Shown here piece by piece: positions 26,272 to 35,402 of a stretch of DNA of 64,000 nt. A program made the translations under genes and the position numbers. The notes under the pieces were generated by a model, which made no database searches, had not been told where the DNA came from, and worked only from the letters and a program-made list of their open reading frames with translations. Position 1 is the first letter of the stretch. Every line of letters starts with the position of its first letter. This DNA comes from an uncultured Algimonas sp. (GTDB lineage Bacteria > Pseudomonadota > Alphaproteobacteria > Caulobacterales > Maricaulaceae): positions 310,001 to 374,000 of the forward strand of contig NZ_CANMJB010000001.1 of NCBI RefSeq assembly GCF_947498175.1. Reading direction: 5' to 3'.

Positions 26272-27962
26272 CGACTCCAAATCACCACGCCATTCACCAT
26301 CGTCATGACGGCTTCCGCGTCCATCGGCTCGATGCCCGGATCAAGCATGTCGCGGTCGAACACGCTGAAATCAGCCTTCTTCCCGACTTCGATCGACCCG
26401 AGCTTGTCTTCCTGGAACGAGGCATAGGCCGGCCAGAGGGTGAACATCTTGAGCGCTTCCTGCGGCGTGACGCGCTGGTCTACGTTCCAGTCCTCGTTGG
26501 AGTAGCCGGACAGGTCGGTGCGGCTCATCGCGGCGTGGAGCTCGATGCGCGGATCGCCGACTTCGACGGGGGCGTCCGATCCGCCGGCGATCACGACGCC
26601 GCTATCGATCAGGGCGCGCCAGGCATAGGCGCCGGTCAGCCGGTCCGGGCCGAGCCGGTCCACGGCGAAGTGCAGATCGCCGATGGCATGGCTGGGCTGC
26701 ATGGAGGGGATGACGCCGAGCTCGCGGAAACGCGGAATATCCGCCGGATCCAGGATCTGGCTGTGCTCGATCCTCCAGCGCGGCTCCGCCACGGCCCACT
26801 CCCCGCGCGGGACGGTCGCGAACGCTTCCTCGTACCAGTCCAGCACTTCCTTGTTGCCGCGGTCGCCGATGGCGTGCGTGTTGACCTGGATGCCGTTGCG
26901 CAGGGCGCTCTGGAAGATGGGCAGCGCGCGGTCGCGTTCCAGCGTCATCAGCCCGTGATTGTCCGGATCGTCGGCATAGGGTTCGATCAGGGCCGCGCCG
27001 CGCGATCCGAGCGCGCCGTCCGCGTAGAGCTTGACCGCCCGGGTGACGACCGTCGGCGCTCCGGCAGACAGGCCGCCGCGCATGGTTCGGACGCGTTCGC
27101 CGGGGCGGCGTTCGGGCACGCCGATGGAATTGTAGACGCGGATGCCGATGTCGCCGTCCGAGGCCATCCGGTTGATCAGCTCGATATCGTCGCGGTCCAC
27201 GCTCATCGAATGCATATTGGTCCAGCCGCGCGAGGCATAGACCTCCGCGCCCAACCGGTAGGCCCGTTCGCGTCCGGCCGCGTCCATCTTGGGGACCAGA
27301 TCCGCAACCAGGTCCTGCGCCTTGTCGATCAGCATGCCGTCGGCACGGCCGTCGTCCCGGCGGTTGATGGCCCCGCCGAACGGCGCTTCGGTCATCTCGT
27401 CGATCCCGGCGCGCTCGAGCGCGAGGCTGTTGACGACAGAGGCGTGCCCGTCGGCGCGTTGCAAGACGACCGGATGATCCGTCGTCACCGCGTCGAGGTC
27501 GTCGCGCGTGGGAAAGCGGCCCTCCGGCCAATGGGTTTCGATCCAGCCGTCGCCATGGATCGTTTCGCCGACCGGCAGGTCGCGCGCGACCTCGCGCACG
27601 GCGTCCTGCAGCTCCGTGACGGAGGTGACGCCGGACAGGTCGAGTTCCATCTCCCGCGCACCGATGCCGATCAGATGGGCATGGGCGTCCGTCAGGCCGG
27701 GATAGAGCGCGGCGCCAGCCAGGTCATAGGTCGCCGCTCCGTCCGGGCACCAGTCGCCCTCGGCGGCGCCGACATAGGCGATCGTCTCGCCGACGACCGC
27801 GACCGCCTCGGCGCGCGGCCGAAGATCGTCCGCCGTATGGATCGGGCCGCCGCTGAAACACCAGCCCTCGACGCTGGCCACGGACGGTGCCGCCGGCGTC
27901 ATGGCCTGACCGCAGGCGGAGAGAAGAAGCACGGCCGAAACCGCATGTAGGAAAGTTTTCAT
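26268..27962 (-). CDS. amidohydrolase 3 (YtcJ-like) family lipoprotein
   Basis: About 564 residues from ATG 27962 (MKTFLHAV) with lipobox LLSAC. The metal-dependent hydrolase fold is clear: YPGLTDAHAHLIG (HxH), the central Lys in AVKLYADGALGS, NTHAIGDRG and IEHSQIL (His ligands), SDAPVEVG (Asp) and a C-terminal GKKADFSVFD beta-sandwich segment. YtcJ-like enzymes hydrolyse exocyclic amide-type bonds of varied substrates. Here it is predicted in the periplasm. It is coupled to the GNAT gene downstream. Confidence 0.9.
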   Translation of the reverse strand: MKTFLHAVSAVLLLSACGQAMTPAAPSVASVEGWCFSGGPIHTADDLRPRAEAVAVVGETIAYVGAAEGDWCPDGAATYDLAGAALYPGLTDAHAHLIGIGAREMELDLSGVTSVTELQDAVREVARDLPVGETIHGDGWIETHWPEGRFPTRDDLDAVTTDHPVVLQRADGHASVVNSLALERAGIDEMTEAPFGGAINRRDDGRADGMLIDKAQDLVADLVPKMDAAGRERAYRLGAEVYASRGWTNMHSMSVDRDDIELINRMASDGDIGIRVYNSIGVPERRPGERVRTMRGGLSAGAPTVVTRAVKLYADGALGSRGAALIEPYADDPDNHGLMTLERDRALPIFQSALRNGIQVNTHAIGDRGNKEVLDWYEEAFATVPRGEWAVAEPRWRIEHSQILDPADIPRFRELGVIPSMQPSHAIGDLHFAVDRLGPDRLTGAYAWRALIDSGVVIAGGSDAPVEVGDPRIELHAAMSRTDLSGYSNEDWNVDQRVTPQEALKMFTLWPAYASFQEDKLGSIEVGKKADFSVFDRDMLDPGIEPMDAEAVMTMVNGVVIWSR

Positions 27963-28046
27963 GACGTACGCCATAGCGGGGCCGATGCGCGGTGTCAGCC
28001 GGTCATGTGACCGTTCGGTAAGGCGTGTTCCGGTCGATCGTGGCGT

Positions 28047-30203
28047 CTAGGCGGCGCTGGCGACGGATTTGCCGTCTTCCGAGAGCACGTCCTCGAAGGC
28101 CTGCATCAACCCGGCCAGCTTGATCGGCTTGCCGAGCGAGGCGTTCATGCCGATGTTCCGGCAGAGCCGCGCCTGCTGGTATTGCGGGTCGGCGGTCAAC
28201 GCGATGATCGGCACGTTCTGATAGTCGGACGGTTCGCTGCGGATGGCCAATGTGGTTTCGATGCCGTCCATGACCGGCATGTGAATGTCCATCAGCACCA
28301 GATCGAACCGCTTTTTCTTCAGCATGTCGATCGCTTCCTGGCCGTTGAGCGCGGTCTCGATCTCCCCCACGACGCGGGCCAGCAGGGAGCTGGCGACGAT
28401 GTGGTTGGTGGCATTGTCGTCGACGATCAGGACGCGAACGTCGCCGTAGGGCTTGTCGGGATCGGATGGCGCGTCCGGCGTACCGGCTGGGGCAGGGGGG
28501 TGCGCCTGTTCGACGGTCGTCTCAGGCGGGGAAGACCGGACCGTGACAGGCTCCGCATTCTGCGGTGACGCGGATGGTTCGGCTCGTAATTCGCGCGGTT
28601 CGGCTTCCGCCGCCGCCTTCGGCACAGGGCGCGGCCCGGTTCGGGCCTCCGCCATGGCGAGCGGCAACGATATGGCGAACACCGTGCCCTTGCCATGCTC
28701 TGACGTGACGTTGATCCGTCCGCCCATCAGGTCGACCAGATCCTTGACGATGGACAGGCCGAGCCCGGTTCCGCCGAAGCGGCTGGAAATCGACTTGTCG
28801 GCCTGTTTGAACGGCAGGAAGATCTGGGAGATGGATTGTTCCGTCATCCCGATGCCGGTGTCGCGCACCGCCAGGATCAGGTGGCGCTTCTCGCCCTGTC
28901 CGGTCGGGGCCAGCAGGACCTGGACCTTTCCTCCGGCCGTGAACTTGATGGCGTTGGACAACAGGTTGCCCAGGCATTGCTCCAGCCGGTAGCCGTCGAG
29001 GGCGGCCGTGGCGGGCACGTCTTCATGGACCGTGCAGGTCAGCTTCACCTGGTTCGCCTCCGCGCGCGGCCTCCACTTGCTGCAGATGGACCTGACCAGG
29101 TCGCCCGGCGAGAGATCGCGGATGTCCAGCTCGACGGCGTCTTCCGACAGTTTGGCGTGTTCCAGCGTGTCGTCCACCATGACCATCACCTGCTCGGCCG
29201 AACTCTGGATCAGCTTGAGCTGGGGCGTCAGTTCCGGATCGCGGGAATTGTTGACCAGCGCGTCGGCGATCCCGATGACGGCGTTGAGCGGCGTGCGGAC
29301 TTCGTGCGACATGCGGCCGAGGAAGTCGTTGTTCAGACCGAGCAGGTTCTCGGCCTCCTGCTGAGCCTGGCGCAGGGCGGCTTCAGTCATGATCTGCTTG
29401 GTGATGTCGGTGAAGAAGCAACAGAGCGAACGCGCTTTCCCGCTTTCGTCCACATTGGGCATGATGCTGGATTTGAGGTGCCGGACGTTCCCGTCGTCTC
29501 CGATCACACGGATGATGCCGTGCGCGGGACGACAGGACTTAATGGTCTCCGACATCGTCGACCGCACCAACGCCACATCGTCCGGATGGACCGCATGGGT
29601 GAAGCCCTCCTTGAAGATGCGCGCATGGTTCTCCGGTGAAAAATGCTGGCGCAGCGAATCGGCGCGGACATAGAAGTCCCGGGTCTTGATGTTGTAGTAC
29701 CAATAACCGCTCTCGCCGATCTCCAGCGCGGCCTCGAGAACGCGGTGTTGCAGCTCCTGCTCCGTCGTGTCGCGCATCAGGATCAGATAGCCGTCGTCGC
29801 GGCCCAGGCTGACGCGAATGTCGATATGCTGCCCGGACGGGGTGACGGCGTTGATGATCTGGGTGGCCTTGGCCTGTTTGAGGCGCTGATTGACCAGCAG
29901 GTCGGAGATCAGCGCCTCGAACACTTTCGGGTCGCCTTTGCCGAAATAGCCGCGTTCGGCCATCACGCCGGTCAGCTGGCCGAGTTTCGTGATCGTGCCC
30001 GAAGCAGGCGGATCCATGCGCAGGACGTCGAAGACCTTGTCGTCGATATATTCGATATCCATCCGGCGGTTGACGGCCAGGCAGGCCTCACCGGTGAGAT
30101 CGGCCAGCCGCTTCAGCCAGAAATAGTCTTCCTTGCGCCTGATGGATGTGCGCCGGTCGACCTGTTCGTATTCCCGCGAGTCGTCCAAAATGCCCCGTCG
30201 CAA
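28047..30203 (-). CDS. soluble PAS-containing hybrid histidine kinase / response regulator
   Basis: A 718-residue protein without obvious transmembrane segments. Two PAS-like domains (about 30-150 and 155-270) precede a HisKA domain with phospho-accepting H300 in FLGRMSHEVRTPLN. An HATPase domain follows with NAIKF, DTGIGM and GGTGLGLSIV. After a Pro/Ala-rich linker (about 520-590) comes a receiver domain with D639 in LMDIHMPVMDG. It is a phosphorelay protein sensing a cytoplasmic signal. The start is a TTG; another TTG five codons in follows a GGGG element and may be the true one. Confidence 0.9.
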   Translation of the reverse strand: MRRGILDDSREYEQVDRRTSIRRKEDYFWLKRLADLTGEACLAVNRRMDIEYIDDKVFDVLRMDPPASGTITKLGQLTGVMAERGYFGKGDPKVFEALISDLLVNQRLKQAKATQIINAVTPSGQHIDIRVSLGRDDGYLILMRDTTEQELQHRVLEAALEIGESGYWYYNIKTRDFYVRADSLRQHFSPENHARIFKEGFTHAVHPDDVALVRSTMSETIKSCRPAHGIIRVIGDDGNVRHLKSSIMPNVDESGKARSLCCFFTDITKQIMTEAALRQAQQEAENLLGLNNDFLGRMSHEVRTPLNAVIGIADALVNNSRDPELTPQLKLIQSSAEQVMVMVDDTLEHAKLSEDAVELDIRDLSPGDLVRSICSKWRPRAEANQVKLTCTVHEDVPATAALDGYRLEQCLGNLLSNAIKFTAGGKVQVLLAPTGQGEKRHLILAVRDTGIGMTEQSISQIFLPFKQADKSISSRFGGTGLGLSIVKDLVDLMGGRINVTSEHGKGTVFAISLPLAMAEARTGPRPVPKAAAEAEPRELRAEPSASPQNAEPVTVRSSPPETTVEQAHPPAPAGTPDAPSDPDKPYGDVRVLIVDDNATNHIVASSLLARVVGEIETALNGQEAIDMLKKKRFDLVLMDIHMPVMDGIETTLAIRSEPSDYQNVPIIALTADPQYQQARLCRNIGMNASLGKPIKLAGLMQAFEDVLSEDGKSVASAA

Positions 30204-30324
30204 TCGGCTGCCAACACTTACTGAGGCCTGGAATCGCAGAAAAAGGGAAAGAGGGCGTTAAGATGCGGACCGGGCCTGGGAGATTGGTCTGGGGGACTGG
30301 CCTGGAGTGGCAAGCCGGGAAGGC

Positions 30325-30399
30325 TGGTGCCGCGAGAGAGAATTGAACTCTCGACCTCATCATTACCAATGATGCGCTCTACCACTGAGCTACCGCGGC
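30325..30399 (-). tRNA. tRNA-Thr (GGT anticodon)
   Basis: Reading the minus strand from 30399, the acceptor stem GCCGCGG pairs with TCGCGGC. The D-arm is GCTCAGTGGTAGAGC, the anticodon arm CATCA-TTGGTAA-TGATG places GGT in the loop, and the T-arm contains GTTCAATTC. CCA is encoded at 30327-30325. Confidence 0.95.
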
Positions 30400-30521
30400 G
30401 TGCCGTCGTTCGATCCCTGTTCGGTGCCGATCCACGCGGGGCCGATCCGGTTCGAAGGCGCCGCGCTATAACTTGCGCTCCCGGCATTGAAAACCCCTTT
30501 CGCGCCGCTAGGATGGACGCG

Positions 30522-30689
30522 ATGGCAGAGGCTTCGAAAGACGGCGCCAAATCGCGCGGGCCGATGACGCGCGAAGAGCGTCTGGCCGCGCAATTGCGCG
30601 CCAACTTGCGGCGACGCAAGGCGGCGGCGCGCAAGACGGCTTGCACCGAAAAGCCCGAAAAACCCGAAAAAGACGCACCACAGCCTTGA
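30522..30689 (+). CDS. small basic protein upstream of murA, unknown function
   Basis: Fifty-five residues with a strongly basic helix (EERLAAQLRANLRRRKAAARK) and a Lys/Pro/Glu tail. Small genes with this RLAxxLRxNLxRRK pattern commonly precede murA in alphaproteobacteria. An AGGA sequence lies 8-9 nt upstream of the ATG at 30522. An ATG three codons further upstream overlaps that site and is less likely. Function is unknown. Confidence 0.65.
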   Translation: MAEASKDGAKSRGPMTREERLAAQLRANLRRRKAAARKTACTEKPEKPEKDAPQP

Positions 30690-30722
30690 TTGCGGCGGGT
30701 CCGCGCGTCATGCCGCCGCTCT

Positions 30723-31994
30723 ATGGACAAGATCGTAATCGAAGGCAGCTATCCGCTGCGCGGGGAAATTCGCATCAGCGGGGCCAAGAACTCCGCCATC
30801 AAGCTCATGGCCGTGCCGTTGCTGACGGACCGACCGGTTACGCTGACCAACATGCCGCGGCTGCGCGACACGCGCTCCATGGGCGGATTGCTGGAACATC
30901 TCGGGCTCAGCGTCGAGCAAGACGGCGATTCGACCTTGAAACTTCACGCACCGGACCTTGCCGGGACCGAAGCGCCTTACGACCTGGTCCGCAAGATGCG
31001 CGCCTCGTTCAACGTGCTGGGCCCGATCCTCGCCCGCGAGGGCCAGGCGCGGGTCAGCCTGCCCGGCGGTTGCGCGATCGGCGCGCGCCCGGTCGATCTG
31101 CACCTCAAGGCGCTGGAGGCGCTGGGCGCGAAGATCGAACTCGAACAGGGTTATGTCATCGCTTCGGCCAAGGGCGGTCTGAAAGGCGCGGAGATTTCGT
31201 TCCCCTTCGTCTCCGTCGGCGCGACGGAACATGCCATGCTGGCCGCCGTGCTGGCCAAGGGCGAAACCGTGTTGATGAATGCCGCAAGAGAGCCGGAAAT
31301 CGTGGATCTGGCGGACTGCCTGAATGCGATGGGCGCGAAGATCACGGGCGCCGGACGCTCCGAAGTCCGGATCGAAGGCGTCGCCTCCCTGTCGGGGACC
31401 ACCCATTCGGTCGTGCCGGACCGGATCGAGGCCGGAACCTACGCGCTGGCCGCCGCGACGGCGGGCGGATCGGTCCGGTTGACGAATGTGCGCCACGATC
31501 ATCTCGGCGCCCTATGGCCGCTGATCGCCCAGGCCGGCGCGCGCGTCAGCCTGGACGACGATTCGGTGCTGATCGAACGTGGCACGGGACGGCCCAACCC
31601 GGTCGATATCGACACGTCGGCCTATCCGGGTTTCCCGACCGACCTGCAGGCGCAGTTCATGGCGCTGGTCGGGCTGGCGGACGGCACGTCGATCATCCGC
31701 GAGAACATCTTCGAGAACCGGTTCATGCATTGTCCGGAGCTGATCCGCATGGGCGCGGACATCACGGTGCGGGGGCGCGAAGCCATCGTCAGGGGCGTGC
31801 CCGAATATGTCGGCGCGCCGGTCATGGCGACGGATCTGCGCGCCTCGGCCAGCCTGGTGAATGCCGGTTTGGCGGCGCGGGGCGAAACCCATATTTCGCG
31901 CGTCTATCATCTGGACCGCGGGTTCGAACATATCGAAGTGAAGCTCGGCAATTGCGGCGCCCATATCAGGCGCATGCCGGACGAAGAAGGATGA
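30723..31994 (+). CDS. murA: UDP-N-acetylglucosamine 1-carboxyvinyltransferase
   Basis: A 423-residue EPSP-synthase fold enzyme, the usual MurA length. It transfers enolpyruvate from PEP to UDP-GlcNAc, the first committed step of peptidoglycan synthesis. The active-site Cys is C117 in [11 protein letters not shown], so the fosfomycin-sensitive Cys form is present. The N-terminal [11 protein letters not shown] and the [12 protein letters not shown] segment are conserved. ATG 30723 is chosen. It heads a conserved gene block ending at yacG. Confidence 0.97.
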   Translation: MDKIVIEGSYPLRGEIRISGAKNSAIKLMAVPLLTDRPVTLTNMPRLRDTRSMGGLLEHLGLSVEQDGDSTLKLHAPDLAGTEAPYDLVRKMRASFNVLGPILAREGQARVSLPGGCAIGARPVDLHLKALEALGAKIELEQGYVIASAKGGLKGAEISFPFVSVGATEHAMLAAVLAKGETVLMNAAREPEIVDLADCLNAMGAKITGAGRSEVRIEGVASLSGTTHSVVPDRIEAGTYALAAATAGGSVRLTNVRHDHLGALWPLIAQAGARVSLDDDSVLIERGTGRPNPVDIDTSAYPGFPTDLQAQFMALVGLADGTSIIRENIFENRFMHCPELIRMGADITVRGREAIVRGVPEYVGAPVMATDLRASASLVNAGLAARGETHISRVYHLDRGFEHIEVKLGNCGAHIRRMPDEEG

Positions 31995-32006
31995 GCTGAA
32001 CCGTCT

Positions 32007-32423
32007 ATGCCATTGAAACTCATAGCCAACGACGCGGACGACTTGAAAGTCGTGGCCGCCGCGCTGCAGGATGCGATCCTGCGTGTGGGCGATATCCGCT
32101 TCGATCCCGTCGCCCGGTCCGTTTCGATGCGGCTGAGCCGTTACCGCCACGAGACCGGCCGCCGGGAGCGCGTGGAATGCGGGCTGCGCGTGGACGGCGT
32201 CATGTCGTTGCAAAGCCGCGGCATCGAACGCGGCGAGCCGGACGCCTTCATGGTCGTGCTGGACCTGGCTTTCGAACCCGGTGACGCGCCGGCCGGTCAC
32301 GCGGACCTCATACTCGCCGGCGGCGGAGTGTTGCGCCTGAACGTCGAAGGGCTGGACTTGCTGCTCTCGGACACGGGCGATCCGCGTCCCGTCAAGTCCG
32401 AACCCCGGCATGAGGACGCGTGA
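32007..32423 (+). CDS. DUF2948 family protein
   Basis: A 138-residue protein with the DUF2948 opening PLKLIANDADDLKVVAAALQDAI and the ending GGGVLRLNVEGLDLLLSD. The family is largely confined to alphaproteobacteria and lies next to murA. Function unknown. Its TGA overlaps the GTG start of the UPF0262 gene. In many relatives hisD stands between these two genes; it is absent here. Confidence 0.9.
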   Translation: MPLKLIANDADDLKVVAAALQDAILRVGDIRFDPVARSVSMRLSRYRHETGRRERVECGLRVDGVMSLQSRGIERGEPDAFMVVLDLAFEPGDAPAGHADLILAGGGVLRLNVEGLDLLLSDTGDPRPVKSEPRHEDA

Positions 32424-32917
32424 CGGAAGAGGCCGATTTCCAGGCCGGCGACCATTACATCGCCGAGCTTCACATCGACGATGCCAGCCTGCCGGTTTCC
32501 TCGGCCGAAATGCAGCATGAGCGCCGCGTCGCGATCTTCGACCTGATCGAGGACAACCAGTTCCGCCCCAAGGGCTCTCCGACCGGTCCCTACATGGTGC
32601 GGCTGGCGCTCGACGATGGCCGTCTGACCTTCGATGTCGGAACGACGCTGGGCGTGCCGCGCGGGAAATTCGCGGTGTCGATGGTGCCGTTCCGCCGCAT
32701 CGTGAAGGACTATTTCATGATCTGCGAGAGCTATCACAACGCCATTCGCACCGCGACATCGGCCCAGATCGAGGCGATCGACATGGGCCGGCGCGGCCTG
32801 CACAATGAAGGCTCGCGCCTGCTGGCCGATAGCTTGCGCAACCAGGCGGAGGTGAGCTTCGATACGTCGCGGCGGCTCTTCACCCTGATCTGCGCGCTGC
32901 ACAGGCGGCCCGCGTGA
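32420..32917 (+). CDS. UPF0262 family protein
   Basis: A 165-residue protein from GTG 32420 (GTGA overlap with DUF2948). Typical features are HERRVAIFDLIEDN, the central YMVRLALDDGRL strand and VPFRRIVKDYFMICESYHNAI. UPF0262 is an alphaproteobacterial family of unknown function found between hisD and a low-molecular-weight phosphatase gene. The next gene overlaps its stop by 4 bp, so co-translation is likely. Confidence 0.92.
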   Translation: MTEEADFQAGDHYIAELHIDDASLPVSSAEMQHERRVAIFDLIEDNQFRPKGSPTGPYMVRLALDDGRLTFDVGTTLGVPRGKFAVSMVPFRRIVKDYFMICESYHNAIRTATSAQIEAIDMGRRGLHNEGSRLLADSLRNQAEVSFDTSRRLFTLICALHRRPA

Positions 32918-33312
32918 CCGGCCGCCTTCTATTCGTCTGCCATTTGAACATGGTGCGCTCGCCCATGGCGGAAGGCCTGGCCCGCCGGAAAGGGTTCGAG
33001 GCCGTGTCCTGCGGATTGGAACCGGGGGAGCCGGACGACCTCATGATGGCGGTGATGCGCGAAGTCGGGATCGACATGAGCGGACACGATCCGAAATCGC
33101 TCCAGTCCATGGCGGATGAGCCGTTCGATCGCATCATCGCGTTCACCGACGAAACCTTCGCCGCATCGAAGGCCGTGTTCGGTCCGGACGCCCCGGTGGA
33201 ACTCTGGTCGCTGCCCATGCCGGATTCCGGCAGTTACGATGTGCGCGCCGTCATGGACGGTTATCGCGCCATCCGGTCGGTCATCGCCAATCGGCTCGAT
33301 CGCCTGACCTAG
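32914..33312 (+). CDS. low-molecular-weight protein tyrosine phosphatase
   Basis: A 132-residue protein from GTG 32914. The P-loop is C9-HLNMV-R15-S (CX5R with Ser), followed by PMAEG as in LMW-PTP/arsenate reductase fold proteins. The general-acid Asp is probably within MPDSGSYD. The first loop Asn of CxGNxCRS is shifted (CHLNMVRS) as in the alphaproteobacterial subgroup that lies upstream of infA. It may dephosphorylate tyrosine-phosphorylated proteins; arsenate reduction is less likely because the second conserved Cys is missing. Confidence 0.85.
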   Translation: MTGRLLFVCHLNMVRSPMAEGLARRKGFEAVSCGLEPGEPDDLMMAVMREVGIDMSGHDPKSLQSMADEPFDRIIAFTDETFAASKAVFGPDAPVELWSLPMPDSGSYDVRAVMDGYRAIRSVIANRLDRLT

Positions 33313-33401
33313 TGCATTTCCCCTTTCGGATGCGCGCAAAGCCCCTATATAGCGCCCGACATGGAAGCGCCGCGCGTCGCGGCGATGCATAAGGATAGGT
33401 T

Positions 33402-33620
33402 TTGGCCAAAGAAGAACTACTCGAATTCGAAGGGGAAGTCGTCGAACTGCTTCCCAACGCGACATTCCGCGTGAAGCTGGTGAACGATCACGAGATCATC
33501 GCCCACACGGCCGGACGGATGCGCAAGAACCGTATTCGCGTGCTGGCCGGCGACCGCGTCACCGTCGAAATGACCCCGTACGACCTGACCAAGGGTCGGA
33601 TCACCTACCGATTCAAATAG
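33402..33620 (+). CDS. infA: translation initiation factor IF-1
   Basis: Seventy-two residues, the exact family length. It begins [11 protein letters not shown], has [10 protein letters not shown] and [18 protein letters not shown], the complete OB-fold. It occupies the ribosomal A site during initiation. The start codon is TTG, common for infA in this class, with an AAGGAT ribosome site about 5-10 nt upstream. An 89-bp gap precedes it, enough for its own promoter. Confidence 0.98.
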   Translation: MAKEELLEFEGEVVELLPNATFRVKLVNDHEIIAHTAGRMRKNRIRVLAGDRVTVEMTPYDLTKGRITYRFK

Positions 33621-33637
33621 CGTCCGGGCGTACCGTC

Positions 33638-34216
33638 ATGTCCGGTGACGGCTTCATCCTGGCCAGTGCGAGCCCGCGCCGCCTGCAACTCCTCGCCCAG
33701 ATCGGCTTGGCGCCCGACTGCGTCGAACCGGCCGACATCAACGAAGATCCCATTCCCGGCGAATTGCCCGGCCCGCATGCGCGCCGCCTTGCCACCGAAA
33801 AAGCCGCGATCGTCTCCCAGCGCTTTGCCGGGCGGGTCGTGCTGGCCGCAGACACGGTGGTCGGCGTCGGGCGGCGCATCCTGCCTAAGACGATGGACCG
33901 CGGCGAGGCGGAGGACTGCCTGCGCCTGATGAGCGGTCGCGCGCACCGCGTCTTCACCGGCGTCTGCGTGGTCGATGCGAACGGCGTTTCGCGCAGCAAG
34001 CTCAGCGAGACGCGGCTGAAGGTCAAACGCCTGTCGGACGCGGAACTGAACGCCTATCTCGACAGCGGCGAATGGCACGGCAAGGCGGGCGGTTATGGCA
34101 TTCAGGGCCGAGCCGGGGCCTTCATTCCGTTCCTGTCCGGGTCTTACACCGGCGTCGTCGGGTTGCCGGTCTACGAGACCGCACAAATGCTGAAAACCGC
34201 CGGAGTGAGCCTATGA
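33638..34216 (+). CDS. maf: Maf-family nucleoside triphosphate pyrophosphatase
   Basis: A 192-residue protein with the Maf signature LASASPRRLQLL, VVLAADTVV and GKAGGYGIQGRAGAF. Maf proteins hydrolyse dTTP, UTP or modified nucleotides to the monophosphate, as house-cleaning enzymes. It follows infA by 17 bp and its TGA overlaps the RNase E/G gene by ATGA. Confidence 0.95.
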   Translation: MSGDGFILASASPRRLQLLAQIGLAPDCVEPADINEDPIPGELPGPHARRLATEKAAIVSQRFAGRVVLAADTVVGVGRRILPKTMDRGEAEDCLRLMSGRAHRVFTGVCVVDANGVSRSKLSETRLKVKRLSDAELNAYLDSGEWHGKAGGYGIQGRAGAFIPFLSGSYTGVVGLPVYETAQMLKTAGVSL

Positions 34217-35229
34217 AACGCCGCGCCGTGATCGAAGAGGCGGTCGGCGAAACCCGCGCCGCCGTCTATGAAGGCCGCAAACTGGTGGAGTTGCATCTGG
34301 ACCGCTGGTCGGACTTCCACACGCCGCGCATCGGCGAACGCTGGACCGCGCAGGCCGCGTCCATCGACGCCTCGATCGGCGGCATCTGGATGGCGCTGGG
34401 CAAGGGGCCGGATGCGCTGCTGTCCTTCAAGGGTCAGAGAGACATGCCGCGTTTGACCGAAGGGCAATCGGTCGATGTCGTCATCGCCAAACAATCCATT
34501 GCCGAAAAAGGCCCGGTCGTGCGCTATGCCGGCGACCCCACGCGCGACGCGCCCGGGGTGATCGAGGCGCTGGACCTGAAACAGAGGCTGAGCCGCCGCT
34601 TTCCGGGCATCGCGTTCGAAGACGCGCCGGTCGGCATCCTGGACAACGCCACGGAACGCACATTGGCCGTACCGGGCGGCGGGTCGATCACGATCGACCG
34701 CACACAGGCGTTGATCGCCGTGGATGTGGACAAGGGCGGCGCCAAGACGGGGATGGATTGCAGCACCAATGCCGCTAAGCTGATCCTCGACCAATTGCGC
34801 TTGCGGGGGCTCGGCGGCCTGATCGCCATCGACTTTCCGAATCTGCGCCAGCCGCGGCAGCGTTCGACCGTGATCCGCCTGATGGAGGATGCGGCCGAAG
34901 CCGACCCTGCGAGCCTCCGCATCGCGCCCTTTTCAAGGTTCGGCGTGGTGGAAATGACGCGCGGCCAGGACGGCCCGTCCATCGACGCCAAGCTGAACGA
35001 CCGCTTCGGCGAGCCGACGGTCGAGACGCAGGCGATCCGCGCGCTGCGGCGGCTGGAACGCGAAGGCAAGGCGTCGGGCGGGGCGCAGCTCGTGCTGAGC
35101 GTGACGGATGCGATTGGGAACTGGCTGGACGAACCGCCGTTCGATTGGCGCACGCCGATGACCGAACGGTTGGGCGCCCGCTTCTCGGTGGAGCGCGGCG
35201 AGACCGTGGAGGCGAGGAGCGACCGATGA
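34213..35229 (+). CDS. ribonuclease E/G family protein (short form)
   Basis: A 338-residue protein with an N-terminal S1-like region and the RNase E/G catalytic segment ALIAVDVDKGGAK, then LGGLIAIDFPNL, where the paired Asp residues bind Mg2+, and a C-terminal FGVVEMTRGQDGPSI. It lacks the zinc-link and C-terminal scaffold of full RNase E. This short type lies next to maf and yacG in alphaproteobacteria. It may process rRNA or mRNA 5' regions; the precise role is not established. Confidence 0.85.
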   Translation: MKRRAVIEEAVGETRAAVYEGRKLVELHLDRWSDFHTPRIGERWTAQAASIDASIGGIWMALGKGPDALLSFKGQRDMPRLTEGQSVDVVIAKQSIAEKGPVVRYAGDPTRDAPGVIEALDLKQRLSRRFPGIAFEDAPVGILDNATERTLAVPGGGSITIDRTQALIAVDVDKGGAKTGMDCSTNAAKLILDQLRLRGLGGLIAIDFPNLRQPRQRSTVIRLMEDAAEADPASLRIAPFSRFGVVEMTRGQDGPSIDAKLNDRFGEPTVETQAIRALRRLEREGKASGGAQLVLSVTDAIGNWLDEPPFDWRTPMTERLGARFSVERGETVEARSDR

Positions 35230-35402
35230 GCCGGACCTGCCCGATCTGCAAGACACGCGACGTCGTCGCCGATTACCGGCCGTTCTGCTCCAAACGCTGC
35301 GCCGACATCGATCTGGGTCGCTGGTTCAAGGGCGGCTACGCCATTCCGACGCAGGAGCGCGCGCCGGACGGAGACACTCTGCCCGATCCGGCGAACGACT
35401 AA
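35226..35402 (+). CDS. yacG: DNA gyrase inhibitor YacG
   Basis: Fifty-eight residues with the four-Cys zinc finger CPICKTRD...FCSKRCADIDLGRW, the hallmark of YacG. In E. coli it binds GyrB and inhibits gyrase. The ATG overlaps the stop of the RNase gene, and the stop overlaps that of the convergent phosphodiesterase gene by 4 bp. Confidence 0.95.
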   Translation: MSRTCPICKTRDVVADYRPFCSKRCADIDLGRWFKGGYAIPTQERAPDGDTLPDPAND

